Shown here in pieces: positions 8,603 to 19,226 of a stretch of DNA of 64,000 nt (positions within the stretch are counted from its first letter, which is position 1; the number at the start of each line of letters is the position of its first letter). The DNA is taken from the NCBI GenBank assembly GCA_033398695.1, contig CM065809.1, positions 170,676,501-170,740,500 on the forward strand, in the 5' to 3' direction. The translations under genes were made by a program, and so were the position numbers. This DNA comes from Orobanche coerulescens. Taxonomy: Eukaryota > Streptophyta > Magnoliopsida > Lamiales > Orobanchaceae. Below the pieces are notes generated by a model. It was not told the DNA's origin. It saw only the letters and a program-made list of their open reading frames with translations, and did no database searches.

Positions 8603-11370
8603 TTAGGTTGCGGAAACCTAGGCTGTCGGGTCAGTGGTGTCTGTTGAGTCTTTGTCTCGTCGGATTTTGTCTGACTAAGTCGTGTCGCGACGCGTCGTCT
8701 GAGTTGGTTGGTCGTGATTAGTATCGTGGGCAATCATCATCTTCGTGCGACCTGTGGCTGTAAGTCTCCCTTCTTTGTGTTGTGCCTCGTGTGACACGAG
8801 CTATTTTTATGATTATTTGTTAAGTGACGGAATCCTCTTATGGATTTTGATTTCGTGATGCGTGATTATTTGACTCCCATTTTTTTTCGTTCATATGAGG
8901 AGTAGTGTTGCTGTCTTGTGCATGTTTGACTTTATTTCTTTTATCCGCTGCGTGAGTTCTTTTGTAATGGCTTTCAGTATTTTACCGACCGAGTTTTATT
9001 TGGAAAAACGATTCCCTTAACCGAGTTTTTGGCATTATGGCCTTGATCGTTTTGGCAAAATTCTTATGACGGTATTTATTATTTTCTAAATGGCTTCTGT
9101 GAGTTTTTGAAATATTACCGTCATCGGCCTTTTTGGCATTTTTGTAAAGGGTTTTTAGCCTGGTGGGTTCCGGTGCGGGACACACGGCGCTATAATGTTC
9201 CGTGTAAGTACCTAAACTTTTTGGGCTTTCTAGCCCATTGAATTATTTTTTGAAAACCTTGAGTATCTTAGAAAATTAAAATTCGAGACGTACTTTTAAA
9301 ACGAATTATTTTCTTGCGGTGTTTTCAAGGTGTTTTCTAATGCCGCAATACATTTCAAAAATTTTCCGATTGAGGACCAAAAATATTTTGAGATATTTTC
9401 AAATGCAGTTGCTTAGACCCAAGGGTCGAATATTTCTGAAAAGTTTTTCACTAAAAGAAAGTGTCCTCATTTTTATCAAATGCGAAATGGTTTTCCAAAG
9501 TCTCGATAATGATGTTTCACGTTTTTACTTTTTTTGGAAATGTGATACTCAAGATCGACCGGTGTTTTTCTAAATTATTTTCCAAATGAGGTTTTCGTTT
9601 TTAAAACCTATCCATTCCCGTTTGAGGGCTGGGTATGTATGTATGATGTTGGCTTTGTCGCTATGATGTTAACTCCCGAATATGATCGAATTGGTGCCAT
9701 GAACGTCGAGGTGTTGCCACGCATTTGCTGTACTAGCCCTCTGTGAGAGGTGTGAACTGGTGTTTACTGTTTATCGCCTCGTGGCGATTTGCGTGTTGTC
9801 GCACGAGTGTGAGATGTTGAAGCTTGAGTTTGTAAGTTTGTGTACATGTGTGATTGTTTCATGATGGTTGTAATTATGTGCTGGTTATCGTTCGGGCCGT
9901 TGAGGTCGCCGAACGATACCGTCGTTGCTGTAGTGTTTGTGTGTGTATTACTTTATGATGGTAATCGTTGTATATGGTATGTGTTATGATTCTTTGTTGT
10001 GCCGAGTTGGCATCTCCGCTATGTTGTTTTGCGACGTTATGCCCCATTGTATCTAGCATTTGTATTTTCGGTATGCCGAGCCGAGGCGTTTCAATCGTGA
10101 TGTGCCGGGGCATGCACGTGTAAATTTGTCCTTCTCGTCGGTAACACATTTCAAGTGTGGACTCGAGGGACACCGAATTCAGTTTTTCGAATTGGCTACC
10201 GAGACTTTCGGAGTTCGCGCTTCAAAGACAAGTATCGAATCGGCTTTGAGAGGCCTTCGAAGGATGTTTCTGTCGGTTGCTTGTTGTGTCGTCACCTTGA
10301 TTTCTCTGTTGTGAGTTGCGGGGGCGACCTTCTTTTATAAGAGGTCGAATGTAGTACCCGTGTTGTTTTTAGACTCCTGCATTTTCTCTTTCTCGATTCT
10401 ATCGACTCGCTCGTGTTCGTTGATACTTCGAACTTGTTACGTATTTCGGTTTCATTGATCGGACGAGGTGTGATCTTGTTTTGGGTCAATCGTTATCGCT
10501 GTAACTTTCCGAGTTCGGTTCGATTCTTGTGAACCTTGTTCGGAAGTAACATCTTTTGGTTCTACTAGTTCTTTTATTCGAAGTGGACTGGATCTTGAGC
10601 TTTTGTATTTTCGACTCTGTCGACTCGTTTATGTTCGTTGACATTTCTGAGCTTGTCCTGCCCCTTGCTTTTGTTGATCGAACGAGTGTGGTATTATTTC
10701 GGAATAACTCGTTAGTCGTTGTGACTTTTCGATTGCTATTCCATTTCCTGTGGATCTTATGTGAATGCACATCTTGTTGTTTTCACCGGATCATATGTTG
10801 TCTCGAGTTGAGATGTGAACCTTGGAGGAGTTGTTTGAATTTTATTGTTCTTCGTGATCCGAACATGATTGTTCGCTTTTTGTTGTCTCGATCTTTGTGG
10901 TTCGATCGTTTGATTGTTCGGTTTTTGTTGATCTCTTTTCGTGATTGTTGAGCGTTCAGACTCCTTCCTAATTCCCTTAAGTTCGGGAAATTAGTCTCGT
11001 TTCGATCTTCCAACCCCGGGCGGTGGAATTCCGTATTTGTCCAGCGTGTGGCTCATGTTTTGATTGATATACCGTTGGGTTGGTCAATCGTATTGATTTT
11101 CATTGGTTATGTTTTGCGATTGTCGGATAATTGACTTGGCTATATTATCCGTTTGATGACGCTTGTCATTTGATGGTTTTATTGTATCCCTAACGGCGAC
11201 GTTGTGTTGGTCGTCGTGGAGCGTGTTTTCACGCCGTATGTCTCTTTGCGTTTCTTGCAGCGTTTCGCCGTTGGGCGCGAGTTTTCTGTTTTTGGTGTAT
11301 CTCGTTGAGTTTTCCTGGCGGGATATTGCTTCTCCCTACTTGTTTTAAGTTTCGGGACGAAACTTCTTTT
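8603..11370 (+). other. Tek-1 non-coding interior
   Basis: No frame here resembles gag, protease, reverse transcriptase or integrase. The region aligns along much of its length with the Tek-2 (28370-30694) and Tek-3 (47272-49578) interiors. Two parts look like pieces of LTRs. Bases 8930-9215 resemble the tail of the LTR fragment ending at 43258 (CGCTGCGTGAGT, then a stretch ending GGCGCTATAAT). About 10320-10380 resembles a purine tract plus LTR start (AAGAGGTCGAATGTAGTACCC against AAGGAGGGTAGAATGTAATATCC). Bases 10360-10780 hold two diverged repeats of about 220 bp with GACTCGYTYRTGTTCGTTGA cores. Confidence 0.65.
10146..10190 (+). pseudogene. Possible decayed gag zinc-knuckle remnant
   Basis: The plus-strand reading HFKCGLEGHRIQFF keeps the spacing of a CCHC knuckle (C-x2-C-x4-H-x4-C), with the first cysteine replaced by histidine and the last by phenylalanine. 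The surrounding 400 bp are present in Tek-1 only, not in Tek-2. It could be the last trace of the gag of an autonomous ancestor, or chance. Confidence 0.25.
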
Positions 11371-11383
11371 AAGGAGGGTAGAA
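11371..11383 (+). other. Tek-1 polypurine tract
   Basis: AAGGAGGGTAGAA sits immediately before the 3' LTR. It lies in a conserved stretch with GTTTCGGGACGAAACTTC (11349-11366), itself an inverted repeat (GTTTCG/CGAAAC), as in Tek-2 and Tek-3. Confidence 0.8.
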
Positions 11384-14018
11384 TGTAATATCCGCAATTT
11401 TCGATTTTCGGTAAATTTCTTTTTTTGGTGAGTCTGTTTGTGACTCTCTCATGACCGTTTCGTCATTCGGAGAATATTTAATTCTGCACTTTTTGTCATC
11501 CGAGTTCGTTTGGTGTCGTTTTGTTGAGTTCCGTGCTTTTTAGCGGTTTTCCGCACTTGAGTTCGATTCTTGCGAATCTCGTCCAAGCTGTTGTTTCGAC
11601 TTTCTCGTAAGTTCATTTAATGTTATTATTCATGTTGCGAGCTTTGGCTTGGTGTTTCGATCACGTATCGTGATTTTCGGGCGTTTTGGGCCATTTTCGT
11701 AATTTCCCAAAGTTTGGGGTAATTACTTTCCGTTGTCGAGTTTCGAGCCTTGGGTAGTCGGAATCGTATGTTCTATTAGTGCTCGGATTCGTCTTTTGAG
11801 TACTTCGTAACCGTATCTACGATTCGTACTCGAGTTCGGGTTTCGGGTCGTTCGGGCCGTCGGAGTTGGTCCCGCCGAGTCATGGCCGGGCATGATCGGG
11901 CCAGCCACCGCCGAGTAACGTCGCGGTAATGATCGTCCATTACGTCGTAAGGCGGTTACGTCGTAAGGCCTGGCCGTAACGTGCGTAACGTTCGGCATTT
12001 TCGAGCAGAGTTCGCCATGGCGATTCGTCGTAAGCGTGGCCGGATTACGTCGTAACGGCGTGATCGGCTATTTAAGGCCTGCGGACGGTTTTCTTCAGCC
12101 ATTTTCTCCTTCTTTCTCTTCCCGTACGCGGCTGTGGGTGTGTGAATCTTCTAGAGATGTTGTTGGACAATGAATACATGAAGTTTTGAGGTTCATATCA
12201 TCAATCATTTGTCCTATAACATCCTTTGATCGAGCGAATCAGGTCAGATTTTCTAGAAATCTAATTTTGGGGATTTTGGGTATTTTGTTCGATTTCGTCC
12301 GTTTAATCCGATTTAACTTAGGATTTTGATGGATTGATGATTATTTAGATGTGTTATATCATTTCCCTTGTTATTCCATGGTTGGATCGTATCGATTCGT
12401 TGTTTGAGTTGAGTTCTTGACCGACGCCTTGAAGGTGTCCGGTAAAATGTCTTAGAGGGGTTTTCGGGCGTTCTATGATTTTTCTTCCTCGTATGGTCGA
12501 TGATTTATTGATTGTATGATGTTAGGGTCGTGTTTCTTGCGAAGAAACCGTGTTGAACCCTTTCGTTCGTCGTCGTCTTCCGTTTCGATAGCATTGGGCG
12601 TTTCGAAGCTTTCCGGTTGAGCCGTGTTCGTCGGAATACTTGCGTACCGATTTTGAGGCAAGTACCTTGTCCATACTTTTCTTGTTTCGCGGATATGATG
12701 ATTGGTGATCGTCTTGGTTTGTTTGTTTGTTTGAAATGAGTTTTCAAAAGATTTGGTTAGCCTCGTTAAAGGCCTCTTTCAAAACCGTGTGTGTTTTGTG
12801 ATTGGTGTGGTTCGAGAATAACTATGTGAATTCTATGTATATGCTTGGTGTTCATGTTGCACTTAGTATTGTGTGTGGACGTATATTATGTCATTTCGGT
12901 GCGTTGTGGATTGACGTGGTGTTTTGCTAAGTGTTTGATGCCTCTGGGCGAATTGTTTGAATATCCTTGATGTGATATGTTATTTGTGTGAATGTGTGGA
13001 TATGGTTGAAGGTCTACGGTGGCACATGGCATGTGATCATGTGGCCAGGATGCAACAAGTGATTGATCCAACCGTGGGAGCCTGAGATAATCTACGGTGG
13101 CACATGGCATGTGATCATGTGGCCAGGATGCAACAAGCGATTGATCCAACCGTGAGATGTGTGTGATTTGTTTCGCTAGCCAGCTCGGGAGGGTCCTTCG
13201 AGGCCTCGAGTGGGATGTCGGTGGTATCGTCCCGGTCCTAGGCGATGCGCGTGCGTGATTATGTTTCGTTGATTTTTCGTCCGTTGAGGACACGTGATGT
13301 TGGGCTTTGACCCTGTAAATTATTGGTGGTTTCCTATTTGCGAAAACAAAACATTTGGGCTGTGACCCTATTGATTTTTGGAAAGAGAAGGATTTTATAA
13401 TCCTAAATTGTTTTCTATTAAAACTCTCGACGGCATTTTAAACTGTTTTGTAAATTGTTTCCCTTATTTGCGATCTTTCAGTTTTGGAAATGTTTACCCA
13501 AACTCTTGCCTCGGGAAGTACTTTTCCTTACGTTTGAACCTTTGAGGATTTCTGATTATTATTGTTCTTGGAACTTGTATTGTATGGCTCGTATTTTTGC
13601 ACTTGTACTTGCACTAGCAAAACAGTGGAGTTTTGCTAACCCCCGAGTATTCGGGGGGTGGATGTCTATTTTTGCATTCAGGTTTTGGAGCATAGCACAG
13701 GGTCGGCGCGAAGGATGATGAAAGATGAACGATACTAATCACACGAGGATCTGTTGACGTCGTTTTGGTCTAGTTGTATTTTCTTTTCATTGCAGTATCT
13801 TTTCCCCGTTGTACGGGAGTTTATTGTATTTTGACCCCTGCGTGGGTATGTGTTTGGAATTGAGTTGTATGTATTTGTTGAAAGACCAAATCGGTCTACT
13901 GAGTCATTTTAGCCTTAAAGGCGAGGTTTAGATGTTTGATTTTAGTTATCAGCCTGGTAGATCCTCGAGGAGAGGGTCTACGGCGTGTAATATCCCTGAG
14001 CGGATTTGGGGTGTTACA
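11384..14018 (+). repeat. Tek-1 3' LTR
   Basis: 2635 bp, TGTAATATCC to GGTGTTACA. From about 12130 to the end it is nearly identical to the 5' LTR. The first 700 bases differ by many 1-3 base losses, often next to CG (for example GGTCGGAG to GGTGAG). Tandem copies are at 13014-13154 and the double hairpin at 13614-13661. Confidence 0.88.
13014..13154 (+). repeat. Tek-1 3' LTR tandem duplication
   Basis: Same 78-bp unit as at 7586-7726, two copies beginning at 13014 and 13092. Confidence 0.85.
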
Positions 14019-14971
14019 ACACTGCCGCTGGGCCGCGGCACACTGTGCAGCCTATTTATGGCCCTGCAGACGGGTTTTTGGCCATTTTTCTCCTCCTTCT
14101 CCTTCTCTTCCGCGGCTGAGGGTATGCTCATCATGGAGCCATGTTGTTTGACAACAAATCCTCGAAGTTATTGAGGTTATATCATCAATCAATCATCCTA
14201 TATCGTCCTTTGATCCAGCGAATCAAGGTAATCTTCCTTAGAACCCTAATTTCGTGAATTTGGGGGTTTTTGTATTTTTTGTCCGATTCGTTCCGTGTTT
14301 CTGATTAATTCATGATGGGTATGATTAATCTTGGTAGTATTATTGTGTTTAACATCATTTAATCCATTGTTCTTCGTCGAATCGAAGTATATTTCTTGAT
14401 TTCCTTCGAATCGACTTTTTGGGGGATTTGTTCTCGATCTCGTTTTCCATCCATTTTTGTTGGATCGATTATGGTTAAATGATGTTGTTAAACATATTCT
14501 ATGGATTGTATATCCATATTTCAACTTGGAATTCCATTTTCATGTTTTGTCGGGACGAATCGTGTTCTTGACCGTTTTGGGGAAAACGCTTGAACATTCG
14601 TCGTTCGTTCTTTGAATTCAGCGGCTTTGGGTCGTACTTTGGAAATCATTTTCGTTGTTATTGTCTTCGTTCATAGTTCATTGTTGCGAGTTGGCGTTCG
14701 GTGGAGTCGGCGGGTTCGTAGTCGGTTCGTGCCAACCTACTCCGGTCGATTCTCCGCGTTGTGGTTGTTCAAGGCAAGTACCTTGCCCATACTATTCTAG
14801 TTTTGTGGATATGATAATTGGTGATCGTCTAAATGTGTTTGTTTGGTCGTTTGAAAATTATTTTCAAAAGATTCGATTAGCCTTGCTAAAGGCTCTCTTT
14901 CAAAACGCGTTTGTTTTGTAAGTGTGTGGGTTGTAAGTGACTACGTGTATCCTTTGGATATGTTTGGAGTT
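14019..14971 (+). repeat. Tek-2 5' LTR, middle fragment
   Basis: This aligns with the Tek-2 3' LTR from about 31328 to 32337 with few changes. It includes the TATA-like CTATTTATGG (14052-14061), the motif GAATCAAG|GTAATC that looks like a splice donor (about 14220-14232), and GGCAAGTACCTTGCCC. It ends at the target duplication GAGTT (14967-14971) of Tat-B. Frames in this stretch are LTR sequence. Confidence 0.85.
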
Positions 14972-15936
14972 TGTTGTTACCCAAAATATTATCCGGAGAT
15001 AGTATTGCTGGAATGATCGAGTAACAAACAAATGCGAGAACACTTCCGTGAGAAAATAGATAACACAAGATTTGCTGGGGTTGTTAATCCCGGGCTTGAA
15101 TGCTCTCGCGAGATGTTATTAATAAATATACTGTCGAGTACAAATATTAATGTTAGAATCTAATACAAGGAGTGTAAATACTTCTAGTTATCTAGGCTTT
15201 AGAGCGCGTAGATTGCCGGAAGAACCAGATAGATGAATCTGTGAGTTCTTGCTTGGGATATATGATGAATGTGTATGAATATCACTATGATTGTGTTAGT
15301 GGTTGCCAAAAGAGCCTTTGATTCTCTCTTTGGTGTGTATTTTGCACTTAATTCGTAGTAGAATTCGCCCCTCTTTTGGCCGTAGCAGTGAGTCCTCTAT
15401 TTATAGGGGACAAGGTAGTTGGGATCCCTCAGGCGATCGCGGGCGATCGCCGTTTTCTATATTAAAATAAACGGCCGATCGTCCCGTCACGTGGGCCTGT
15501 TCCCTTGAGGTCCGAGGTTGCAGTTGGAGGCCAGCTGGGTGAACCAATGGGAAGCCAGCACGCGTTGCGAGTCGCTGTCCGAGGAGGGCCCACTTCGTAC
15601 CTTTCGGCGGCCTTGTCGGTAGGTGTGGTAGGTGACAGGCTGGGGTCAATGATCCTATCTGTCGGTATCCTTTGAAGATCCGCGGGTGGGCCACCGTCTA
15701 AGATTCGGTCTACGACGACTTTGACGGATGCTGGATCCACACGTGGCATGAGACGATCGCCTCTGGTCCGTTTATGAAAGACGATCGTCAGATAACAAAA
15801 GACGATCGCTGGGTATCAAAAGACGATCGCCGCATTGTGCCGAACTCTAGGCGTTTGTCCTGAGTATGTCTTCCATGGTTGGCTTCTCTGGAAGGTCGCC
15901 GATCGCCTATCGTGGCGAATTAATCGCCGCACAACA
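14972..15936 (-). repeat. Tat-B 3' LTR
   Basis: 965 bp with TGTTG/CAACA ends. It is near-identical to 26080-27007 except for about 35 bp (around 15563-15597) missing from the other copy. GACGATCGC-type palindromes cluster at 15435-15930; on the minus strand they precede the TATA box at 15405-15398. Confidence 0.9.
15398..15405 (-). promoter_or_regulatory. TATA box of the Tat-B 3' LTR
   Basis: TATAAATA on the minus strand, in the context CCCCTATAAATAGAGG. It is downstream of a U3 rich in GCGATCGC, GACGATCGTC and GGCGATCGCC (15435-15930). The copy in the 5' LTR is at 26503-26510 and would drive the genomic transcript. Confidence 0.7.
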
Positions 15937-15950
15937 ATTGCCCCCCAGCT
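15937..15950 (-). other. Tat-B polypurine tract
   Basis: AGCTGGGGGGCAAT on the minus strand directly precedes the 3' LTR and is identical to the Tat-A2 and Tat-A3 tracts. Confidence 0.8.
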
Positions 15951-16276
15951 CGCCTCGATGTTGAAAACACGGGGTGAGGTGGCTCTGTTGGCGATCGCCA
16001 ATGTTTTAAACGACCAGCCGATCTGAATTCAAATATGGACGACCTTCTTTCGCGTCGGGAGCAGCGGGAAAAGAAGGCGGGCTTTCCAGAAATGGCAGGG
16101 ACACGCGTCGTGCCGCTGTTGGGGGAATCTGACGGTTTGTCAGATCTGTCGGCTCGCCTGCCCTCGAAAAGACGCGTATGCGGGATTCGTGGGCCGTATT
16201 TAATGCGTCCCCACGTGACGGTTGCGATCCAGCCCCCGAGGTTTCTCCTATTTGCAATTAGGCCCTCGTCTACATC

Positions 16277-16283
16277 TATAAAA
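16277..16283 (+). promoter_or_regulatory. TATA box of the antisense passenger gene
   Basis: CTATAAAATGG lies about 155 bp before the ATG at 16438, leaving a 5' leader of about 125 nt rich in CTTCT/TTTTCT as in many plant 5' leaders. It points opposite to the element's own transcription, so the gene appears to have its own Pol II promoter. Confidence 0.6.
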
Positions 16284-16437
16284 TGGGTAGGGCTTCTTCT
16301 CCTTCACTTTTTTACGCGCCCTTCGTATCCATAGCCGAATTTCTGCAGAAATTTCTGGAGCTTTTTTTTGTGCCGATCTTCCTTCTTTTTTCTAGGTAAG
16401 AAAAAATTTAACCTTCTCCCTCTTTTTACTTTCTAAA

Positions 16438-19130
16438 ATGTCGGGAGGATCAAAAGCCTTCGAGACCGGAGTCTCTTCCGCTGCCGCCGCGTTGCCTGAA
16501 CGGGAGGAGGTTCCCGTTGGAGTGGATATGGAGACGGCCGCTGAAGCTATTCGAGCGGGGATTGCACCCGCAGAACTCGAAGAACTTTTCAACGAGGCCG
16601 AGGTGGCGAGGACGGCGGCGATGGCGGAGTAGGGGGGCTCGCCGGTGGAGGGAGACGAACTGATGCGTTTGTCTTGGGAAAAAGATAGCGTCTCGGGCCC
16701 CGTCTATACGGCTTTTGCTAGACTTATGGAGGGGATTGCCGGGCCCTGTCCGGAGTTTGATTTCGAGGCTTACTCCGCCGCTCATCCCTACGTACATGTG
16801 AAGCGGACGGAGTTTCGGGCTGCTGAACCGTCTCAATGGACTCTTGGTCAGATTCGGAGTTCGGCGACCTAGAAGGACATGACCCGCTGTAGGGCCAAAT
16901 ATCATATCCCCTCTGATGTGTCATTGCACGTGCCCTCCGAGAACGAACGTGCCGACCAGCCTCCTGAGGGTATGGTCGCCATCAACGAAATGACCCTGGA
17001 TGCCGGACTGTGGTTTCCCTTGCCGTTCGCCGTTTCGTATCTGCTGATCGCCTGGAATTTGGCGCCTCTTCAGTTGACGCCGAATGCCTGGCTGCAGATT
17101 ATCAGCACATTGACATTATTTGGCGGTCACAGGTTGTTTCGCTTGCCTTCTGCGCTGGAGATGAATTATCTCTTTAAGCTGACCGTGCAGAAGGGGTCGA
17201 TCGGCGGTTACCATATCCAAGGTCTCCAGGGTAGGGTGGTCATTGGGGTGCCGAGCAAGGCTCGGGGCGACCTGACAAAATGGTGCTGGGTCGGTGGTGC
17301 ATGGAAGTCGGCATCGAGCGAATCGTCGGAGGAGGAGTTGGATATCCCCACCAATTTTCGGGAGAGGAATCCAAGTAAGGGTTTCCATTCTCCCTTTATT
17401 TGGATACTCCTTGGACTGATCTAATTTTATTTCCCTTTTTGCAGGATCCCTTGTTCCTTCGATCGACGATCTCCCCTTTGATTTCTGGATCGTCTGGGAA
17501 CGGATTCGCGCATTGCCGGATTCCTATAAAGACGTTCAATCAGTCAGCCACGAATCTCATTGGTTGGGAGCTCGACTGTTTCGCTTCCCTCGCCACCTGA
17601 AGGCCCCTGGTATGACTTTTCATCCGCTTTCTTCTGCGTGGCGATCGTCTCCAAGAGGTCGCCATGTCTAAATAAGTGTCTAACTTGTTTGATTTTCTTC
17701 TTCGGCAGAGATTTATTCTCCCCGAATTGCCGAACCTCCGCCAGAGATAGCCATGTCGAACCCGGGAGTTCTTGGTCGCCTTAAGTTGGGCAAGCAGACT
17801 GGTCGCGTTCCTGCGACGACGTCTCGCCCTGCTCTGGTGACGAGACCCGCTGAGGCGCCAGTCGCCGAGCCGGCGGTCCAGGGAGAGGAACAGCTCCAAC
17901 GCCGCAAGAGGCGGAGGTCGGAGGAGTCCCCGTCGATCTCTGAGGCGGACGTATCGATTCTTGAGCCTCCGGTCGCTGCGGCTCCTATCTCTGCCATCCC
18001 GATGATGGAGCGATCTGGCCCCAAGCCCACGGTCTCCGGCCCCCGGTCATCTGGCAGCTCGGCGAAGAGGGTGGCGATCGCCGATGTGGAAACATCCCGG
18101 GGCAAGCCTTATTTCGGACGTGATCCCGAGCTGGTCAATAGGTAAGAAAGGGTCAAAAATTTTCTGAGTTAGGCATTCCGAGCATGGTATGGGCTAACTC
18201 CTTGATTTCCTTGGTTTGCGCTGCAGGGTTCGTCTCGCCGACCCGGACGTTGCTCCCATGGTGCTAGACTTTCTGTCGAGCAAGGATCCACAACAGTCAC
18301 TTGACGTCCCTGCTTACGTTCGTCAGGCTATCACCTCTTTGCCTAAGGCTTGGACGACCGATCTTGATGCGATCGCTCGTCGGCGATCTGGAGACGCCAT
18401 GCAGGCGACCGTTGCCCTGGCTCTTCAGACGGCGACGATGGCCGTCCAGGCTGCTAGGGATTTTGAGGGGCGACCCTCTACTGCTCATCTCCATCGCGAA
18501 CTCGAGGCCGCCCGGAACAGAAATATCGAGGATGCCAACCGGATCCGGTCTATGGAGAGGGAGTATGAGGAGACGGCCAAAAGGGCTAAGCAGGACGTGG
18601 ATCGATTGATGCAGGAGCTGAGCCGCTCCAAGGAGGCTGCCGATCGGTCCCGTGATGAGGAGCGCGAAACTCGCCAGAAGCTCGCGGCGTCGCAGGAGGA
18701 GGCGGCCGGACTGAAGGCGATGGTTGATCGGCTCAACGGTGAGCTGGACGTGGCAAGGAAAGAGCTGGAGAAGTCCCAGGGTGAGAATGCCGACAAAGTT
18801 GTCGAGCTGGCGGAGGCTGAGAAGACGACCGCGGAGTTGAAGGGTCAACTGAAGGCGATCGAGACCGATCCCTACCAAAGTGTGGCGTTCGCCGGCGAGT
18901 TCGCCTATTACTTGGCATATGCTGACGCTGTCCGAGCCGCAAAGAAGGCAGGGATCGAGATCGGTCCCTTGATGGAGAGCTTCAAATCCTACGCCCTCGC
19001 GAATCCTCTGCACCCGGAGTTCTCCTTGCCGATCCTTGACTTAGCCGACTTCGGGATCGACTTGAGTTGGTATACGGGTAAACTCATTCATCCCGAGGCC
19101 GAAGCCGATCCGCAACCCGAGGGGCCTTGA
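16438..19130 (+). pseudogene. Antisense four-exon passenger gene, 'putative gypsy type transposon' family, with two TAG stops
   Basis: Four exons (16438-17374, 17445-17609, 17709-18141, 18227-19130) are separated by introns that all start GT and end AG (GTAAGG..TTGCAG, GTATGA..CGGCAG, GTAAGA..CTGCAG). Together they give 2439 nt, exactly 813 codons. Exon 1 holds a block with INEMTLDAGLWFPLP and LAPLQLTPNAWLQII, typical of the plant family known as putative gypsy type transposon (Transposase_28); the family's function is not established. Exons 2-3 encode DLPFDFWIVWERI and a Pro/Ser/Arg-rich linker. Exon 4 is mostly coiled coil. Two in-frame TAG codons (16630, 16870) break exon 1. Extra antisense genes after integrase are known in Tat elements; this looks like a well-structured but decayed copy. 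Confidence 0.8.
18227..19130 (+). CDS. Intact last exon of the passenger gene: coiled-coil C-terminus
   Basis: About 301 codons without a stop. After VRLADPDVAPMVLDFL come about 140 residues of heptad-rich sequence full of E, R, K and L (for example LHRELEAARNRN, LNGELDVARKELEKSQ), predicted as a long coiled coil. A compact tail follows with FAGEFAYYLAYADAV, LHPEFSLPILDLADFGID and an acidic end. The absence of stops here, against two in exon 1, may mean this part was constrained longer. It lies head-to-head with nothing; the next feature is its poly(A) signal. Confidence 0.7.
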
Positions 19131-19220
19131 GAGACATTTTGTTTTCCTCTGTAACTTTGTACTTTTTGTTTTCCTTTTGTAATGCCTTCGGGCTCCGTAA
19201 TGTATGAAGCTTGTGTTATG

Positions 19221-19226
19221 AATAAA
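19221..19226 (+). terminator. Poly(A) signal of the antisense passenger gene
   Basis: AATAAA lies 91 bp after the stop codon of exon 4, preceded by a T-rich/TGTA-containing stretch (TTTTGTAATG, GTAATGTATGAAG) typical of plant 3' ends. Confidence 0.6.

Larger units (their letters stand above)
5973..14018 (+). mobile_element. Tek-1, non-autonomous chromovirus-like LTR element
   Basis: The order is 5' LTR (5973-8586, first 24 bases missing), primer site TGGTATCAGAGC at 8591, a 2.8-kb interior, purine tract AAGGAGGGTAGA, and 3' LTR (11384-14018). It sits inside the Tek-2 5' LTR: the bases after it (ACACT, 14019-14023) match the Tek-2 3' LTR near 31328. The left duplication is gone because Tat-A2 replaced that junction. 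LTR ends, primer site and purine tract match coding chromoviruses such as Tek-5, but no gag or pol frame remains. Confidence 0.87.

Noticed and set aside
8982..9185. 67-codon minus-strand frame shared by Tek-1 and Tek-2 (28748-28951)
   Set aside because: Tek-3 lacks it, the DNA is LTR-tail-like with an inverted repeat, and amino-acid similarity is no greater than that of the DNA. No known family.
15434..15452. GCGATCGC palindromes, the same word as the cyanobacterial HIP1 repeat
   Set aside because: The context is a plant retrotransposon with tRNA primer site and introns; the word match is coincidental and does not indicate bacterial DNA.
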